DNA of 64,000 bases from Azohydromonas aeria (GTDB taxonomy: Bacteria; Pseudomonadota; Gammaproteobacteria; Burkholderiales; Burkholderiaceae_C), in contig NZ_VIDQ01000022.1 in NCBI RefSeq assembly GCF_009760915.1, positions 1-64,000 on the forward strand. The letters run 5' to 3'. The position numbers and the translations under genes are program-made. The notes under the pieces were generated by a model. That model was not told the origin of the DNA, did not search any database, and worked only from the letters and a program-made list of their open reading frames with translations. This document shows, piece by piece, positions 48,433 to 58,200 of the stretch. How positions within the stretch are numbered: the first letter of the stretch is position 1; each line of letters begins with the position of its first letter.

Positions 48433-48830
48433 ATTCCGTCGCCGTGCCGCAGGGCAGCAGCCTGGACTGGTTCATCACCGTCGTGAAGAAATACGCGGTA
48501 TTCCATGGCCGGGCCGGACGCGCCGAGTACTGGTATTTCACGCTGATCTGGCTGCTGATTTCCGTCGTGCTGACCCTGCTCGACGCCATCCTCGGCACGC
48601 TGCACGAGCCCGACGGGCCGGGACTGCTGTCGGGCATCTTCACCTTCGGACTGCTGCTGCCCAGCGCCGCCGTCACGGTGCGCCGCCTGCACGACACCGA
48701 CCGCCGCGCCTGGTGGATGCTGCTGCTGTTCGTGCCCTTCGTCGGGCCGTTCGCGTTTCTCGCGCTGATGGCGTTCAAGGGCACGCCGGGAGAAAACCGG
48801 TTCGGAACGGGGCCGGGAGAGGCGGTGTGA
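48429..48830 (+). CDS. DUF805 membrane protein
   Basis: The product is 133 residues with three membrane helices. The family signature is clear: [42 protein letters not shown] and [13 protein letters not shown]805 proteins (YhaH/YhaI-like) are widespread inner-membrane proteins of unknown role. The start overlaps the stop of the preceding small gene. Confidence 0.88.
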   Translation: MNSVAVPQGSSLDWFITVVKKYAVFHGRAGRAEYWYFTLIWLLISVVLTLLDAILGTLHEPDGPGLLSGIFTFGLLLPSAAVTVRRLHDTDRRAWWMLLLFVPFVGPFAFLALMAFKGTPGENRFGTGPGEAV

Positions 48831-48854
48831 CGATGCAACGCCAAGCTTGCTTTA

Positions 48855-48873
48855 TATACGGCACTGCCGTATA
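48855..48873. promoter_or_regulatory. Palindromic operator of the toxin-antitoxin pair
   Basis: TATACGGCACTGCCGTATA is a perfect 9-1-9 palindrome ending 6 bp before the toxin start. This is the usual place for autoregulation by an antitoxin or antitoxin-toxin complex. It overlaps a TATATA-like -10. Confidence 0.75.
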
Positions 48874-48879
48874 GTCACC

Positions 48880-49194
48880 ATGCGAACGGTCGCTGAAACA
48901 CCGATATTCCAGCGCTACGCCCGGGAAATCTGGTCCGACGCTGAGCGGGTCGAGTTCATCAACTGGATCGCTGCCCAGCCTGATGCAGGAAATGTGATTC
49001 CTGGCAGTGGCGGGTGCCCCAAGGTGCGATGGTCATCCGGCGGGCAGGGTAAGCGCGGCGGCGCCCGGGTGATTTACTTCAATGCCATCACGGAAACGGT
49101 CTGGCTCTTGATTGTCTACAAGAAGGCAGAATTCGACAATTTGCCCACATCGTTTCTCGCCCAATTGAAGCAAGGAGTCGAAGATGCCTTCTGA
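48880..49194 (+). CDS. RelE/HigB-like toxin
   Basis: The product is 104 residues. The sequence WSDAERVEFINWIAAQPDAGNVIPGSGGCPKVRWSSGGQGKRGGARVIYFN matches the RelE/HigB superfamily pattern, in which a core of basic residues (KVRW, GKRGGARVIYF) forms the mRNA-cleaving site. It is followed by LLIVYKKAEFDNLP. Toxins of this branch cleave mRNA on ribosomes. The start at 48880 follows the palindromic operator closely. Toxin precedes antitoxin, as in higBA, and they overlap by 11 bp. Toxicity is inferred. Confidence 0.83.
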   Translation: MRTVAETPIFQRYAREIWSDAERVEFINWIAAQPDAGNVIPGSGGCPKVRWSSGGQGKRGGARVIYFNAITETVWLLIVYKKAEFDNLPTSFLAQLKQGVEDAF

Positions 49195-49465
49195 AATGGA
49201 GCAATTCCAGCGCAACCTGCTGGAATCGGTCAGGCAAATGAAGCGCGGCGAGGCGGCACACATGACTGAAGTGCAATTGCCCGACGCCGCCGAGGCCCGC
49301 GCAAGAATCGGCCTGTCGCAGCAGGAATTTGCCATCCTGCTGGGCGTGTCGGCCAGGACGCTGCAGGACTGGGAGCAGGGAAGGCGGGAGCCGACCGGCG
49401 CTGCGAGAACCTTGCTGCGCGTCGCCATGGCGCATCCCGAGGTGCTTCGGGAATTGCAGCGCTGA
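49184..49465 (+). CDS. XRE-family antitoxin (HigA-like)
   Basis: The product is 93 residues. A C-terminal helix-turn-helix (ARARIGLSQQEFAILLGVSARTLQDWEQGRREPTGAARTLLRVA) is preceded by a 40-residue segment likely to bind the toxin. Its start overlaps the toxin gene by 11 bp. It should neutralise the upstream RelE/HigB-like toxin and bind the palindromic operator at 48855. Confidence 0.86.
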   Translation: MPSEMEQFQRNLLESVRQMKRGEAAHMTEVQLPDAAEARARIGLSQQEFAILLGVSARTLQDWEQGRREPTGAARTLLRVAMAHPEVLRELQR

Positions 49466-49488
49466 CGCATCCATCCTGCTGTCGCTCG

Positions 49489-51609
49489 CTACCCCAGCGC
49501 CTGCCGCAACCCGCTCGCCCGCCTCGTCTTCCTCTCCACCGCCGCCGCCAATACCCCCGGCTGCGGAGAAACCAGCGTAAACGCCTCGCGCGCCCGCGTG
49601 ATGCCCGTATAGGCCAGCTCGCGCGTCAGGACCTGCGACGAGGCCTGTTCCGGCAATACCAGCAGCGTGTGCTCGAATTCGGAACCCTGCGATTTGTGCA
49701 CCGTCAGCGCGAAGGCGGTCTCCACGTCCGCCAGCCGGCTCGCCAGCACCGAGTGGATTTTCGGCCCCTCCAGGAAATACACCCGCAGTGCCCCGGATCT
49801 GGCCCCCGGCGCGCGCAGCGCGATGCCGATGTCGCCGTTGAACACCCCCAGCGCCGCCTGGTTGCGCGTGACCATCACCGGGCGGCCCTCGTACCACTCG
49901 CCCGTCTTCCTCAGCAGCCCGGCATTGACCAGGCCGGTTTCGATGGCGGCATTGAGCCCCTGCACGCCCCATTCGCCCTCGCGCACCGCGCACAGCACCC
50001 GGAAGCGCTCGAAGGCCGTCAGCACCTCGCGCGCCCAGTCGGCATGCGCGGCCTGCGCGGCCTCGTCGCCGTCGCCGTCCCCGTCCGTACCCGCTGCGGG
50101 CCCGCGGCGCAGCACTTCCAGGTATTGGGCGTAGCAGCCGGGCGCGCCTTCGCGCCCGTGCAGCGCCAACTGCACCACCGCCTGCGGCACGGCGGCTTCC
50201 AGCCAGCGCAGCGCCGTCTGCTTCGTGTCGCGCAGGGCCTTGTGCGCCTGCGCCACGTTGCCCTGGTTCACGGCCGTGGCCAGGCGGCCAATCGGCCCGC
50301 CGAAGCGCCGGCTCTCGCGCAGCATCACCGTCTGCTGCGCCAGCGCGCCGCCGCGCGCGCCGCGGAACTCCTCGGCCATGCGGTCGCCGCAGGCGGCCTC
50401 GACATAGGCGCAGGTCTCGGCGTCGTAGCCGCCGGCCTCGGCGTCGCCACACAAGTCGCCCAGCACCGCGCCGGCCTCCACCGAGGCGAGCTGGTCCTTG
50501 TCGCCCAGCAGCACCACGCGCGCCGTGGGCGGCAGCGCATCGAGCAGGCAGGCCATCATCTCCAGGTGGACCATGGAGGCCTCGTCCACCACCAGCACGT
50601 CCACGTCCAGCGGGTGCGCGGCATTGAAGGCGAAGTGGCGCGTGTCCGGGCGTGCGCCCAGCAGCCCGTGCAGCGTGCGCGCCGCGCCGATGCGCGCGGT
50701 CAGCGCCGGCAGGTCCAGCGCGCCGTCCAGGCGCCCGTGCAGCGCCTGCAGCGAGCCCTCGATCGACTGCTTCAGCCGCGCCGCCGCCTTGCCCGTGGGC
50801 GCGGCCAGCGCGATGCGCAGCCGATCCGGCTCCGGCGCCGTGGCCAGCAGCAGCGCCAGCAGCCGCGCCACGGTGTAGGTCTTGCCCGTGCCGGGGCCGC
50901 CGGTGATCACGGACAGCCGCCCGCGCAGCGCCAGCGCGCAGGCCGCCTTCTGCCAGTCGATCCGGTCCGCGGCGCGCGGCGCCGGCTTCGCCCCCGCTTC
51001 CGGCGCGAACAGCCGGTCCAGCCAGGCGCGCACCGCCGCCGTGTCCACCGCCTCGCGCAGCGCGCCGCGGGCGCGCACCTGCGCCGCCACGCGCTGCTCG
51101 TAGGCCCAGTAGCGGCGCAGGTACAGCCGCGCTTCCACCAGCACCAGCGGGGCGGTGGGGCGCTCGGTGGCCGCATCGGCAGCGGCAGCGGCGGCGGCAT
51201 CGGCCGCGCCGGCTGCGCCGTCGGCCGCCTGCACCAGCGCGCAGCCGCGCAGGGCCTGCAGCCAGTCGTTGCGGCTGCCGGGCAGGCGCGCCAGCAGCGC
51301 GTCCAGCGCCTGGCGCGGCTCCGCCGTCCAGCCCAGCAGCTCGTGCGGGCGCGCGTGCAGCTCGTCCACCAGCAGGCAGCTGTGGCCGCGGCTTTCCATG
51401 TGCGCCACCAGCGCCGCGCACAGCAGCGCCACGGGCGGCGCGTCGGGTGCGAGCGTGTGCGAGAAGCGCGCCATGGCCGCATCCAGGTGGCGCATCCAGC
51501 CCGCGCGCGTCCAGCGCTGCAGCTCCTCCAGCAGCTCGTCGGCGCCGATGGGCGCGCTGGCCAGGGCGTCGATCCAGTCCAGGGTGTCGTGATCCTTGCG
51601 TGCCTTCAT
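49489..51609 (-). CDS. recD: Exodeoxyribonuclease V alpha subunit RecD
   Basis: The product is 706 residues. RecD is the 5'-3' helicase motor of the RecBCD complex that processes double-strand breaks. The Walker A motif GGPGTGKT is at residues 237-244; Walker B and later motifs include VLVVDEASMVHLEMMACLLDAL, VVLLGDKDQLASVEAGAVLGDL and LTVHKSQGSEFEHTLLVLPEQ. ATG 51609 overlaps the recB stop (ATGA), so the genes are coupled. A longer frame upstream is antisense noise within recB. Confidence 0.95.
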   Translation of the reverse strand: MKARKDHDTLDWIDALASAPIGADELLEELQRWTRAGWMRHLDAAMARFSHTLAPDAPPVALLCAALVAHMESRGHSCLLVDELHARPHELLGWTAEPRQALDALLARLPGSRNDWLQALRGCALVQAADGAAGAADAAAAAAADAATERPTAPLVLVEARLYLRRYWAYEQRVAAQVRARGALREAVDTAAVRAWLDRLFAPEAGAKPAPRAADRIDWQKAACALALRGRLSVITGGPGTGKTYTVARLLALLLATAPEPDRLRIALAAPTGKAAARLKQSIEGSLQALHGRLDGALDLPALTARIGAARTLHGLLGARPDTRHFAFNAAHPLDVDVLVVDEASMVHLEMMACLLDALPPTARVVLLGDKDQLASVEAGAVLGDLCGDAEAGGYDAETCAYVEAACGDRMAEEFRGARGGALAQQTVMLRESRRFGGPIGRLATAVNQGNVAQAHKALRDTKQTALRWLEAAVPQAVVQLALHGREGAPGCYAQYLEVLRRGPAAGTDGDGDGDEAAQAAHADWAREVLTAFERFRVLCAVREGEWGVQGLNAAIETGLVNAGLLRKTGEWYEGRPVMVTRNQAALGVFNGDIGIALRAPGARSGALRVYFLEGPKIHSVLASRLADVETAFALTVHKSQGSEFEHTLLVLPEQASSQVLTRELAYTGITRAREAFTLVSPQPGVLAAAVERKTRRASGLRQALG

Positions 51610-54600
51610 GCGCCCGGCTCCTCGTGCTGCGCGTCCATCGCCTCGTCCAGCGCCTCGATCAGCGCCAGCTCCGGCGGCACCCACAGGCAGCCGCGCTCGG
51701 GATGCTGGATGCCGCGCAGGAAGAAGTAGACCGCGCCGCCCAGGTGCTCGGCCGGGTCGTAGGCGTCGCCCAGCCGCGCGCGCAGCTGCCGGTGCAGCGC
51801 CAGCATGTACAGCGCCGCCTGCACGTCGTAGCGGTGCGCCGCCATGGCCGCAGCCATGGCCTCGTCGCCGTAGTCGCGGTCCGCCGGGCCCAGCGCGTTG
51901 GACTTGTAGTCCAGCACCCAGTAGCGCCCGCCGTGCTCGAACACCAGGTCGGAAAAGCCCATGAGCATGCCGCGCAGCCGGCGCTGCGGCAGGGCCGGGC
52001 GCGCGCGGCCGGGCAGCAGGTGCTCGCGGCACAGGGCATCGACCCGCGCCGCGTCCAGGCCCTCGCTGGGCAGCCAGAACTCCATCTCCGGCAGGGTGTT
52101 CTTCAGCCCGGACAGCGCCGCGCCCAGCGGCGGCAGCGGCGTGTCCACCGCCAGCGACAGCCACTCCAGCACCTCGTCGGCGCGGTTGCCCCAGCCCTGC
52201 CGCTCGCAGCGCCGCTTGAGTTGCGCCTGCAACGCCTCGTTGTCGCGAAGGCCGAAATCCTCGGCGGCGAGCCATTCGAGCTGGTCGTGCAGGAAGTTGC
52301 CGGCAAAGGCGCCGCGCGGGAAGCGGTGCCAGGGCGCGGTGGCCGCCGCGCTCGGCAGCGGCAGCGGGCCGGCCTCGAACTCGTCGCTCTCGCGCACCGG
52401 CGCCTCTTCCAGCCGCTCCAGCGGCGCGGCCGGCAGGTGCTTCACCAGCTTGCTGAAGCTGCCGATGCCCCAGTCGCGCTCGAAGCGCGCGGCGTACTCG
52501 GCGCCGGGCTGCAGCGCCGGCGCGTCGTCGCGCGGCAGCAGGGCGGTGCAGGCGCAACTCTCACAGGCCTCCAGCAGCGCGATGGAGCCGCCCTCGCCGC
52601 AGGCCGCCGCCAGCCGCGCGGCGATTTCACCTTCGGAAATCGCCTCGCCGCCGCCGATCAGGTGCCCCAGCGCGCTGCGGTGCAGCACGCAGCTCTTGAC
52701 CTGCCCCTTCTTCAGCGCCGCCACGCCCACCCACAGCGCATGCCGGGCCCGGGTCAGCGCCACGTAGAGCAGCCGCAGATCCTCGCGCAACCGGTCGCGG
52801 TCGCCTTGCTCCAGCGCGTCGGCGCCCAGGTCGAAGCTGATCCGGCGCATGCCGTCCTCGCCGACCAGCTCGATGAAACTGCGCCCGCGCTTGTCCACCG
52901 CCCTGAAATCGCAGGCGAAGGGCAGGAACACCAGCGGGTACTCCAGGCCCTTGGACTTGTGGATGGTGACGACCTTGACCAGGTCCGCGTCGCTCTCCAG
53001 CCGCACGATGCGCTCGTCGCCCTCGGCCGCGTCCTCGTTCTCGATCTGCTCGCACAGCCAGCGCACCAGGGCCTGCTCGCCGTCGAGCTGCGCGCTGGCC
53101 GCCTGCAGCAGCTCGGCGATGTGCAGCACGTTGGTCAGCCGCCGCTCGCCGTCCGCAGCGGCCAGCCAGCGCGCCGGCAGCGCCAGCCGGTGCAGCGTCT
53201 GGCGCAGCATGGTCAGCACGCCCTGGCGCTCCCACACCGCGCGCAGCTCGCGCAGCAGCTCCAGCCGCTGCTCCCAGGCCTCGTCGTCGGCGGCCAGGCG
53301 CGCCAGCTCGTGCAGCTCCAGCCCGATCAGCGCCGTGGCCCAGGCCGCGCGCGCCAGGCGCAGGTCCAGCGGCGCGGCCACCGCGCGCAGCCAGCGCAGC
53401 AGGTCGCGCGCCTCGCCGCTGGCGAACACCGAGTCCTTGTCGGAGAGGTACACCGACGCCACCCCGCGCCGGCGCAGCTCGCGCCGCACGGCCTCGGCCT
53501 CCACGCCGGTGCGCACCAGCACCGCGACGTCAGCCGGGCGCAGCCGGGAAAAACCCTCGCCGGGATGGTCGAAGCCCGCCTGCGGGTCGTTGAGCAGCCC
53601 CGCGATGGCTTCGGCGCAGCGCTCGGCGCCGCGGCGGCGGTGGCTCTCGGCATTGGCGAGCGCCGCGTCCAGGTGGAAGGACAGCGCCGGCACCTCGCCG
53701 CCGGCGCAGACGAAACGCTCGGCGCGGCCGCGCGCCTCCACCGACTGGAAGGGCAGGGGGTCGTCGCCGGCTGCGCGGAACAGGAACGCCCCGGCGCCGC
53801 CCGCGCGCGCCTCCGCCTGCTCGAACAGCCGGTTCACCGCGCGCACCAGCGCCTGCGTCGAGCGGTGGTTCGTGCCCAGCACGTAGTGCCGCCCGGCCGT
53901 GGCGCGGCGCGCGCCCAGGTAGCTGTGGATGTCGGCGCCGCGGAAGGCGTAGATCGACTGCTTCGGGTCACCGATGAGCAGCAGCGCGCTGTCGCGCGCG
54001 CAGTCGGCCGTGCGGTAGAGCCGGTCGAAGATGCGGTACTGCAGCGGCGAGGTGTCCTGGAACTCGTCCACCAGCGCCACCGGGTGCTGCGCCAGGATGC
54101 GCTCGCGCAGCCGCGGCCCCGCGTCCGCGTCGTGCAGCGCCTTGTCCAGGCGCTCCAGCATGTCGGCGAAGCCGTAGGCGCCGGCCTGGGTCTTCAGTTC
54201 GGCCAGGCGGCGCGCGATGCAGCGCGCGGCGTGCCGGCGCAGTTCGACCTTCAGGTCGGGCAGGGCCGCCAGCGCCGCGTGCAGCCGCTCGATCGCTTCG
54301 AAGTGGTCCGGCAGCTCCAGCCCCGGCTTGGAGGCCTCACGCATGCCGTCCGGACACAGCCGTTCCAGCGCCTTGTCGGGCAGGTCGGTGTGTACCTGTC
54401 CGGGCGTCTCGGCCCAGGTCTCCAGCTTGCGCAGCCAGGGCTCGTAGTAGCGGGCCTGGATCTTGGACCGGTTGAGCAGGCAGGTCTTGCGCGCCAGCTC
54501 CTCGGCGAACCAATCGCGCAACGCCTGCACGCGCTCGCTCCAGCCTTCCTTGAGCCGCCCCAGGTGCCGCGCCTGCTCGGCCAGCAGCTGCGCGCAGAGC

Positions 54601-55265
54601 TCGCCCAGCGCCGGCGGCTCGGCATCGCCCGCGTCGATGCGCCCGACCAGCGCCGCCACGTCGTCGCGCAGCACGCCCACGTCGCCCCAGAGCTGGAACA
54701 CGGCGTCGAGCACCGGGCCGTCGAGCGGATAGACCTGCTGGCGCCAGTAGTCGCGCACCGCCTCGTCGCGCAGCTTGCCCTCGTCGGCGAGCAACTCCTC
54801 GTCGAAGAGGTTGCGGCTGTCGAAGGCGTGCTCGCGCAGCATGCGCTGGCACCAGGCGTCGATGGTGTGCACCGCCGCGTCGTCCATGCCCTCGGCCGCG
54901 CAGGCCAGGCGCCAGGCGGCGCGGGTGCGCTCCGGGCCCTCGGGATAGGCCGACAGCAGCCCGCGCAGCAGCTCGTCGCCGTTTTGGGGTTCGCGTTCGC
55001 CGCGAAAGCACTGCGCCGCCTCGATCAGCCGCGCCCGGATGCGGTCCGACAGCTCCCGCGTCGCCGCGCGAGTGAAGGTCATGACCAGGATCTCGGCCGG
55101 CAGCAGCGGCCTGTGGAAGGCGCCGTCGCCGTCCTGCGGGCCGTGGCCCAGCACCAGGCGCAGGTACAGCGCGGCAATGGTCCAGGTCTTGCCGGTGCCG
55201 GCGCTGGCCTCGATCAGGCGGCTGCCCCAGAGGGGCAGGCGCAGCGGGTCGAGCAGTTCAGCCAT
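51606..55265 (-). CDS. recB: Exodeoxyribonuclease V beta subunit RecB
   Basis: The product is 1219 residues. RecB is the 3'-5' UvrD-like helicase plus nuclease of RecBCD. Walker A is at 20-27 (EASAGTGKTWTIAALYLRLVL); DEFQDTSPLQYRIFDRLY is motif II; KSKGLEYPLVFLPF is a later helicase motif. The nuclease domain at the C-terminus has the GFSDLVFE and LDYKSN motifs, with D1119 and K1121 as metal-binding and catalytic residues, followed by ALYMLALHRQLRARLG. It starts 8 bp inside the recC end with GGAGG upstream. The order recC-recB-recD is tight, with overlaps. Confidence 0.96.
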   Translation of the reverse strand: MAELLDPLRLPLWGSRLIEASAGTGKTWTIAALYLRLVLGHGPQDGDGAFHRPLLPAEILVMTFTRAATRELSDRIRARLIEAAQCFRGEREPQNGDELLRGLLSAYPEGPERTRAAWRLACAAEGMDDAAVHTIDAWCQRMLREHAFDSRNLFDEELLADEGKLRDEAVRDYWRQQVYPLDGPVLDAVFQLWGDVGVLRDDVAALVGRIDAGDAEPPALGELCAQLLAEQARHLGRLKEGWSERVQALRDWFAEELARKTCLLNRSKIQARYYEPWLRKLETWAETPGQVHTDLPDKALERLCPDGMREASKPGLELPDHFEAIERLHAALAALPDLKVELRRHAARCIARRLAELKTQAGAYGFADMLERLDKALHDADAGPRLRERILAQHPVALVDEFQDTSPLQYRIFDRLYRTADCARDSALLLIGDPKQSIYAFRGADIHSYLGARRATAGRHYVLGTNHRSTQALVRAVNRLFEQAEARAGGAGAFLFRAAGDDPLPFQSVEARGRAERFVCAGGEVPALSFHLDAALANAESHRRRGAERCAEAIAGLLNDPQAGFDHPGEGFSRLRPADVAVLVRTGVEAEAVRRELRRRGVASVYLSDKDSVFASGEARDLLRWLRAVAAPLDLRLARAAWATALIGLELHELARLAADDEAWEQRLELLRELRAVWERQGVLTMLRQTLHRLALPARWLAAADGERRLTNVLHIAELLQAASAQLDGEQALVRWLCEQIENEDAAEGDERIVRLESDADLVKVVTIHKSKGLEYPLVFLPFACDFRAVDKRGRSFIELVGEDGMRRISFDLGADALEQGDRDRLREDLRLLYVALTRARHALWVGVAALKKGQVKSCVLHRSALGHLIGGGEAISEGEIAARLAAACGEGGSIALLEACESCACTALLPRDDAPALQPGAEYAARFERDWGIGSFSKLVKHLPAAPLERLEEAPVRESDEFEAGPLPLPSAAATAPWHRFPRGAFAGNFLHDQLEWLAAEDFGLRDNEALQAQLKRRCERQGWGNRADEVLEWLSLAVDTPLPPLGAALSGLKNTLPEMEFWLPSEGLDAARVDALCREHLLPGRARPALPQRRLRGMLMGFSDLVFEHGGRYWVLDYKSNALGPADRDYGDEAMAAAMAAHRYDVQAALYMLALHRQLRARLGDAYDPAEHLGGAVYFFLRGIQHPERGCLWVPPELALIEALDEAMDAQHEEPGA

Positions 55266-58200
55266 GGGCCGCCTCCGCGCCGTCGCCGGCGTCGCCGGTG
55301 CCTTCGTCATCGTCGCCGGCCTCGGCCAGCACCCGCACCCCGGAGCGGGCCCAGGCGTCGAGCGGGCCGTAGAGCGTGGACGCCAGGTCCTGGAAGCGGC
55401 CGTCGGCCGTCAGCGCCTCGAAGTCGGGATAGAGCCGCGCCAGGCAGGGCTCCTCGGCCTCGCCCGCCACCGGGCCGAAGCCGCCGCCCTCGTACACCGC
55501 CTGCACCTCGTGCAGCTTGCCGTCGGCGACGAAGGCCAGCGCCGTGCGGCAAGCCAGCGGCAGCGGCGCCTCCATGCCCTGGCGCCACAGCGACAAGAGA
55601 TCGCGCAGCGTCGCGGCCGCATCGGCCTGCGGCATCGGCTCCAGCGCCAGCACCGCGTCGCGCGAGACGATGCGCGCGCGCAGCGGCACGCCGCAGGCGC
55701 TGGCCGCGAGCTGCCGCACCCAGTGATCGACGAACTTGTCGACGCGCGCCGCGCCCTTCTTCTGCAGCTTGCTGGGCGACAGCTGCAGCAGCACCGGCGC
55801 GCCGTCGTCGGCCTGGCGCAGCTCGGTGAGCCAGTCCTCCAGCCGCACGCCTTCGTGCTCGAAGCCGAGCGCCTCCTTCGGCGCGGGCTGCCGCAACTCG
55901 CGCTGCAGCTTGAGCCACTCGCGGTGCATCCACTGCGCGGGTTTCAAAAGCTCGTCGCGCTGGCGCTCGCCCAGCGCGTTCATCGGCAGCCGGCCGCTGC
56001 GCTGGATGCGCCGCGCGCGCCGCGCGATCTCCTCGGCCGTGCAGTGCTGCGCGTCGGCCAGCAGCTCGCTGATCAGCACCCAGGCCTCCAGGCCGTTGAT
56101 GCCGAAGGGCTCGCAGTCCTCGCCGGGCGCCGGGCCGTCGTCGAAGCTCACGCCCAGGCGCCGCACGAAGTACTCGGACACCGGGTTCTTCACGAAGGCC
56201 GCCAGCCGCGCCAGCGTCAGCGGCACGGCCGCATCAGGCTCGAAGCGCGGCAGCGCCGCCGCGGCCGATTCAGCGCCATCGGCCTCGGCATGGTGCGCCG
56301 CGCGCCACTCGCGCGCCCAGGTGCGCAGCGCGCCGCCGGACTCGAAGTAGCGGCGGCTGAAGGGCTGCAGCGGGTGCTCGGTGGTCAGCCGCTTCGACAG
56401 CTTCTCGCCCCAGCCGGCGTCCAGGTAGTCGCGCAGCTGCGACACCAGCACCGAGGGCGGCTGCTCGCTGTTGTCGCGCACGCTGCGCCCGCTCCAGCTG
56501 ATGTGGAGCTTGCGCCGCGCCGACAGCAGCGCTTCGAGCATCAGGTAGCGGTCGTCGTCGCGGCGGGAGCGGTCGCCGGGGCGGCGCTGGCCGGACAGGC
56601 CCATCAGGTCGAAGTCGGCGCGGTGCGTGCGGCGCGGGTAGTCGCCGTCGTTCATGCCCAGCAGGCACACCACCTCGAACGGGATGGCGCGCATGGGCAT
56701 GAGCGTGCAGAAGGTGACGCCGCCGTCCAGGAAGCGCCGGCGCAGCGTGGGCTCGTCCAGCCCCGCGAGCCAGCCCTCGCGCAGCAGCTCCAGCGGCACG
56801 GTCTCCTCGAAGCCGCCGGCCTGCGCCGCCTCCAGCCAGCCTTCGAGCGCCTCCTGCAGCAGCGCCAGCTGCTGGCGTTCGGCCTCGTCCACCGGCTCGA
56901 AGAAGCTCTCCAGGAGCCGGCGCGCGCGCTCGGCCCACTCGGCGGGCGTGGCCGGCGTCACGGCCTGCTCGTGCCAGCGGTGCAGCTCCTCGACCAGCAC
57001 CGCCAGCGATCCGGCCGCCGCGGCTTCGAGCCCGCCGACCTCGCCGTAGGACTCGATCTCGCCCCAGGCCGCGCCGTCGCCGGCGGCATAGCCCAGCAGC
57101 ATGCGGCGCAGCCCGAACACCCAGGTGTTCTGCGCGCCGCAGGCGGAAAGGCCCAGCGCGGCACGGTGCCGGTCGTCCAGCCCCCAGCGCACGCCCGCAC
57201 CGGCCAGCCACTGCGCGATGCGCGGCAGCTCGTCCTCGGTGACGTCGAAGCGCCGCGCCAGCGCCGGCACGTCGAGCAGGTCGCGGATCTCGGTGAGCCG
57301 GCAGCGCTGCTGCGGCAGCCGCAGCAGCCACTCCAGCGCCACGAACAGCGGCACGTGGCCGCGCTGCTGCAGGTCCGCGATGCCGTAGGGCACGTGGCGC
57401 GCGTCGCCCGGCCCGTACTGGCCGAACACGGCGCGGATCGACGGCGCGAAGCGGTCGATGTCCGGCACCATCACCAGGATGTCGCGCGGGCGCAGCGGCT
57501 GCCCGCCCGGCGGCTCGGCCAGCAGCTGCAGGATCTCGTCGTGCAGCACCTCCACCTCGCGCTGCGCGCTGTGCGCGACGTGGAAGACGATGGAGCGGTC
57601 GGCCGCCTCCGGCGCGGTGCGCGGATGCTCGGCCAGCGGCAGCAGGTCGCGGATGGCGGCCTGCACCCGGCCCAGCAGCGTGGTGCCGGGGCCGTCCTCG
57701 GTGTCGAACAGGTCGATGCGCGGCAGGCTCGTCTCGCGGCCCAGCGCGTGCGCGTCGAAGGCGTCGAGCTGGCGCACGAAGTCGCGGCCCTGGCGGCCCC
57801 AGGCCGCCAGCAGCGGATGCGCGTGGGCGTGCATTTCCTCCAGCGACACGGCGGCCAGGTCGCGCCCGGCGCGGTGCTGGAAGCGGCAGCGCTGCAGCCG
57901 CAGCAGCTCGCGCCCGTCGATGACGTCGGCCCAGTGGTACTGGCAGGGGTTGACCACCGCCAGCAGCACCTGCGCGTGGCGCGACAGCGCGTCCAGCGCC
58001 TGCAGCATCTGCATCGGCAGCTGCGACATGCCGAACACCACCACGCGGCGCGCCACCGGCGCGCGCAGCGGCGCGTCGCCGTCGAGCGCGGCCAGGAAGC
58101 GGTGGTGGATGGCGGGACGCACCACGAGGCGCTGTGCGTCGTCGAGCTCCTCCAGCAGCGCGTGCCACAGCAGCGGCTGCCAGCGCTGGTCGTCGGGCAG

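Noticed and set aside
51447..55829. A very long open frame on the plus strand antisense to recB
   Set aside because: It lies opposite recB, which has clear helicase and nuclease motifs. In DNA this rich in GC, frames opposite real genes lack stop codons. Its translation is a Gln/Arg/Gly/His-rich string without any motif.
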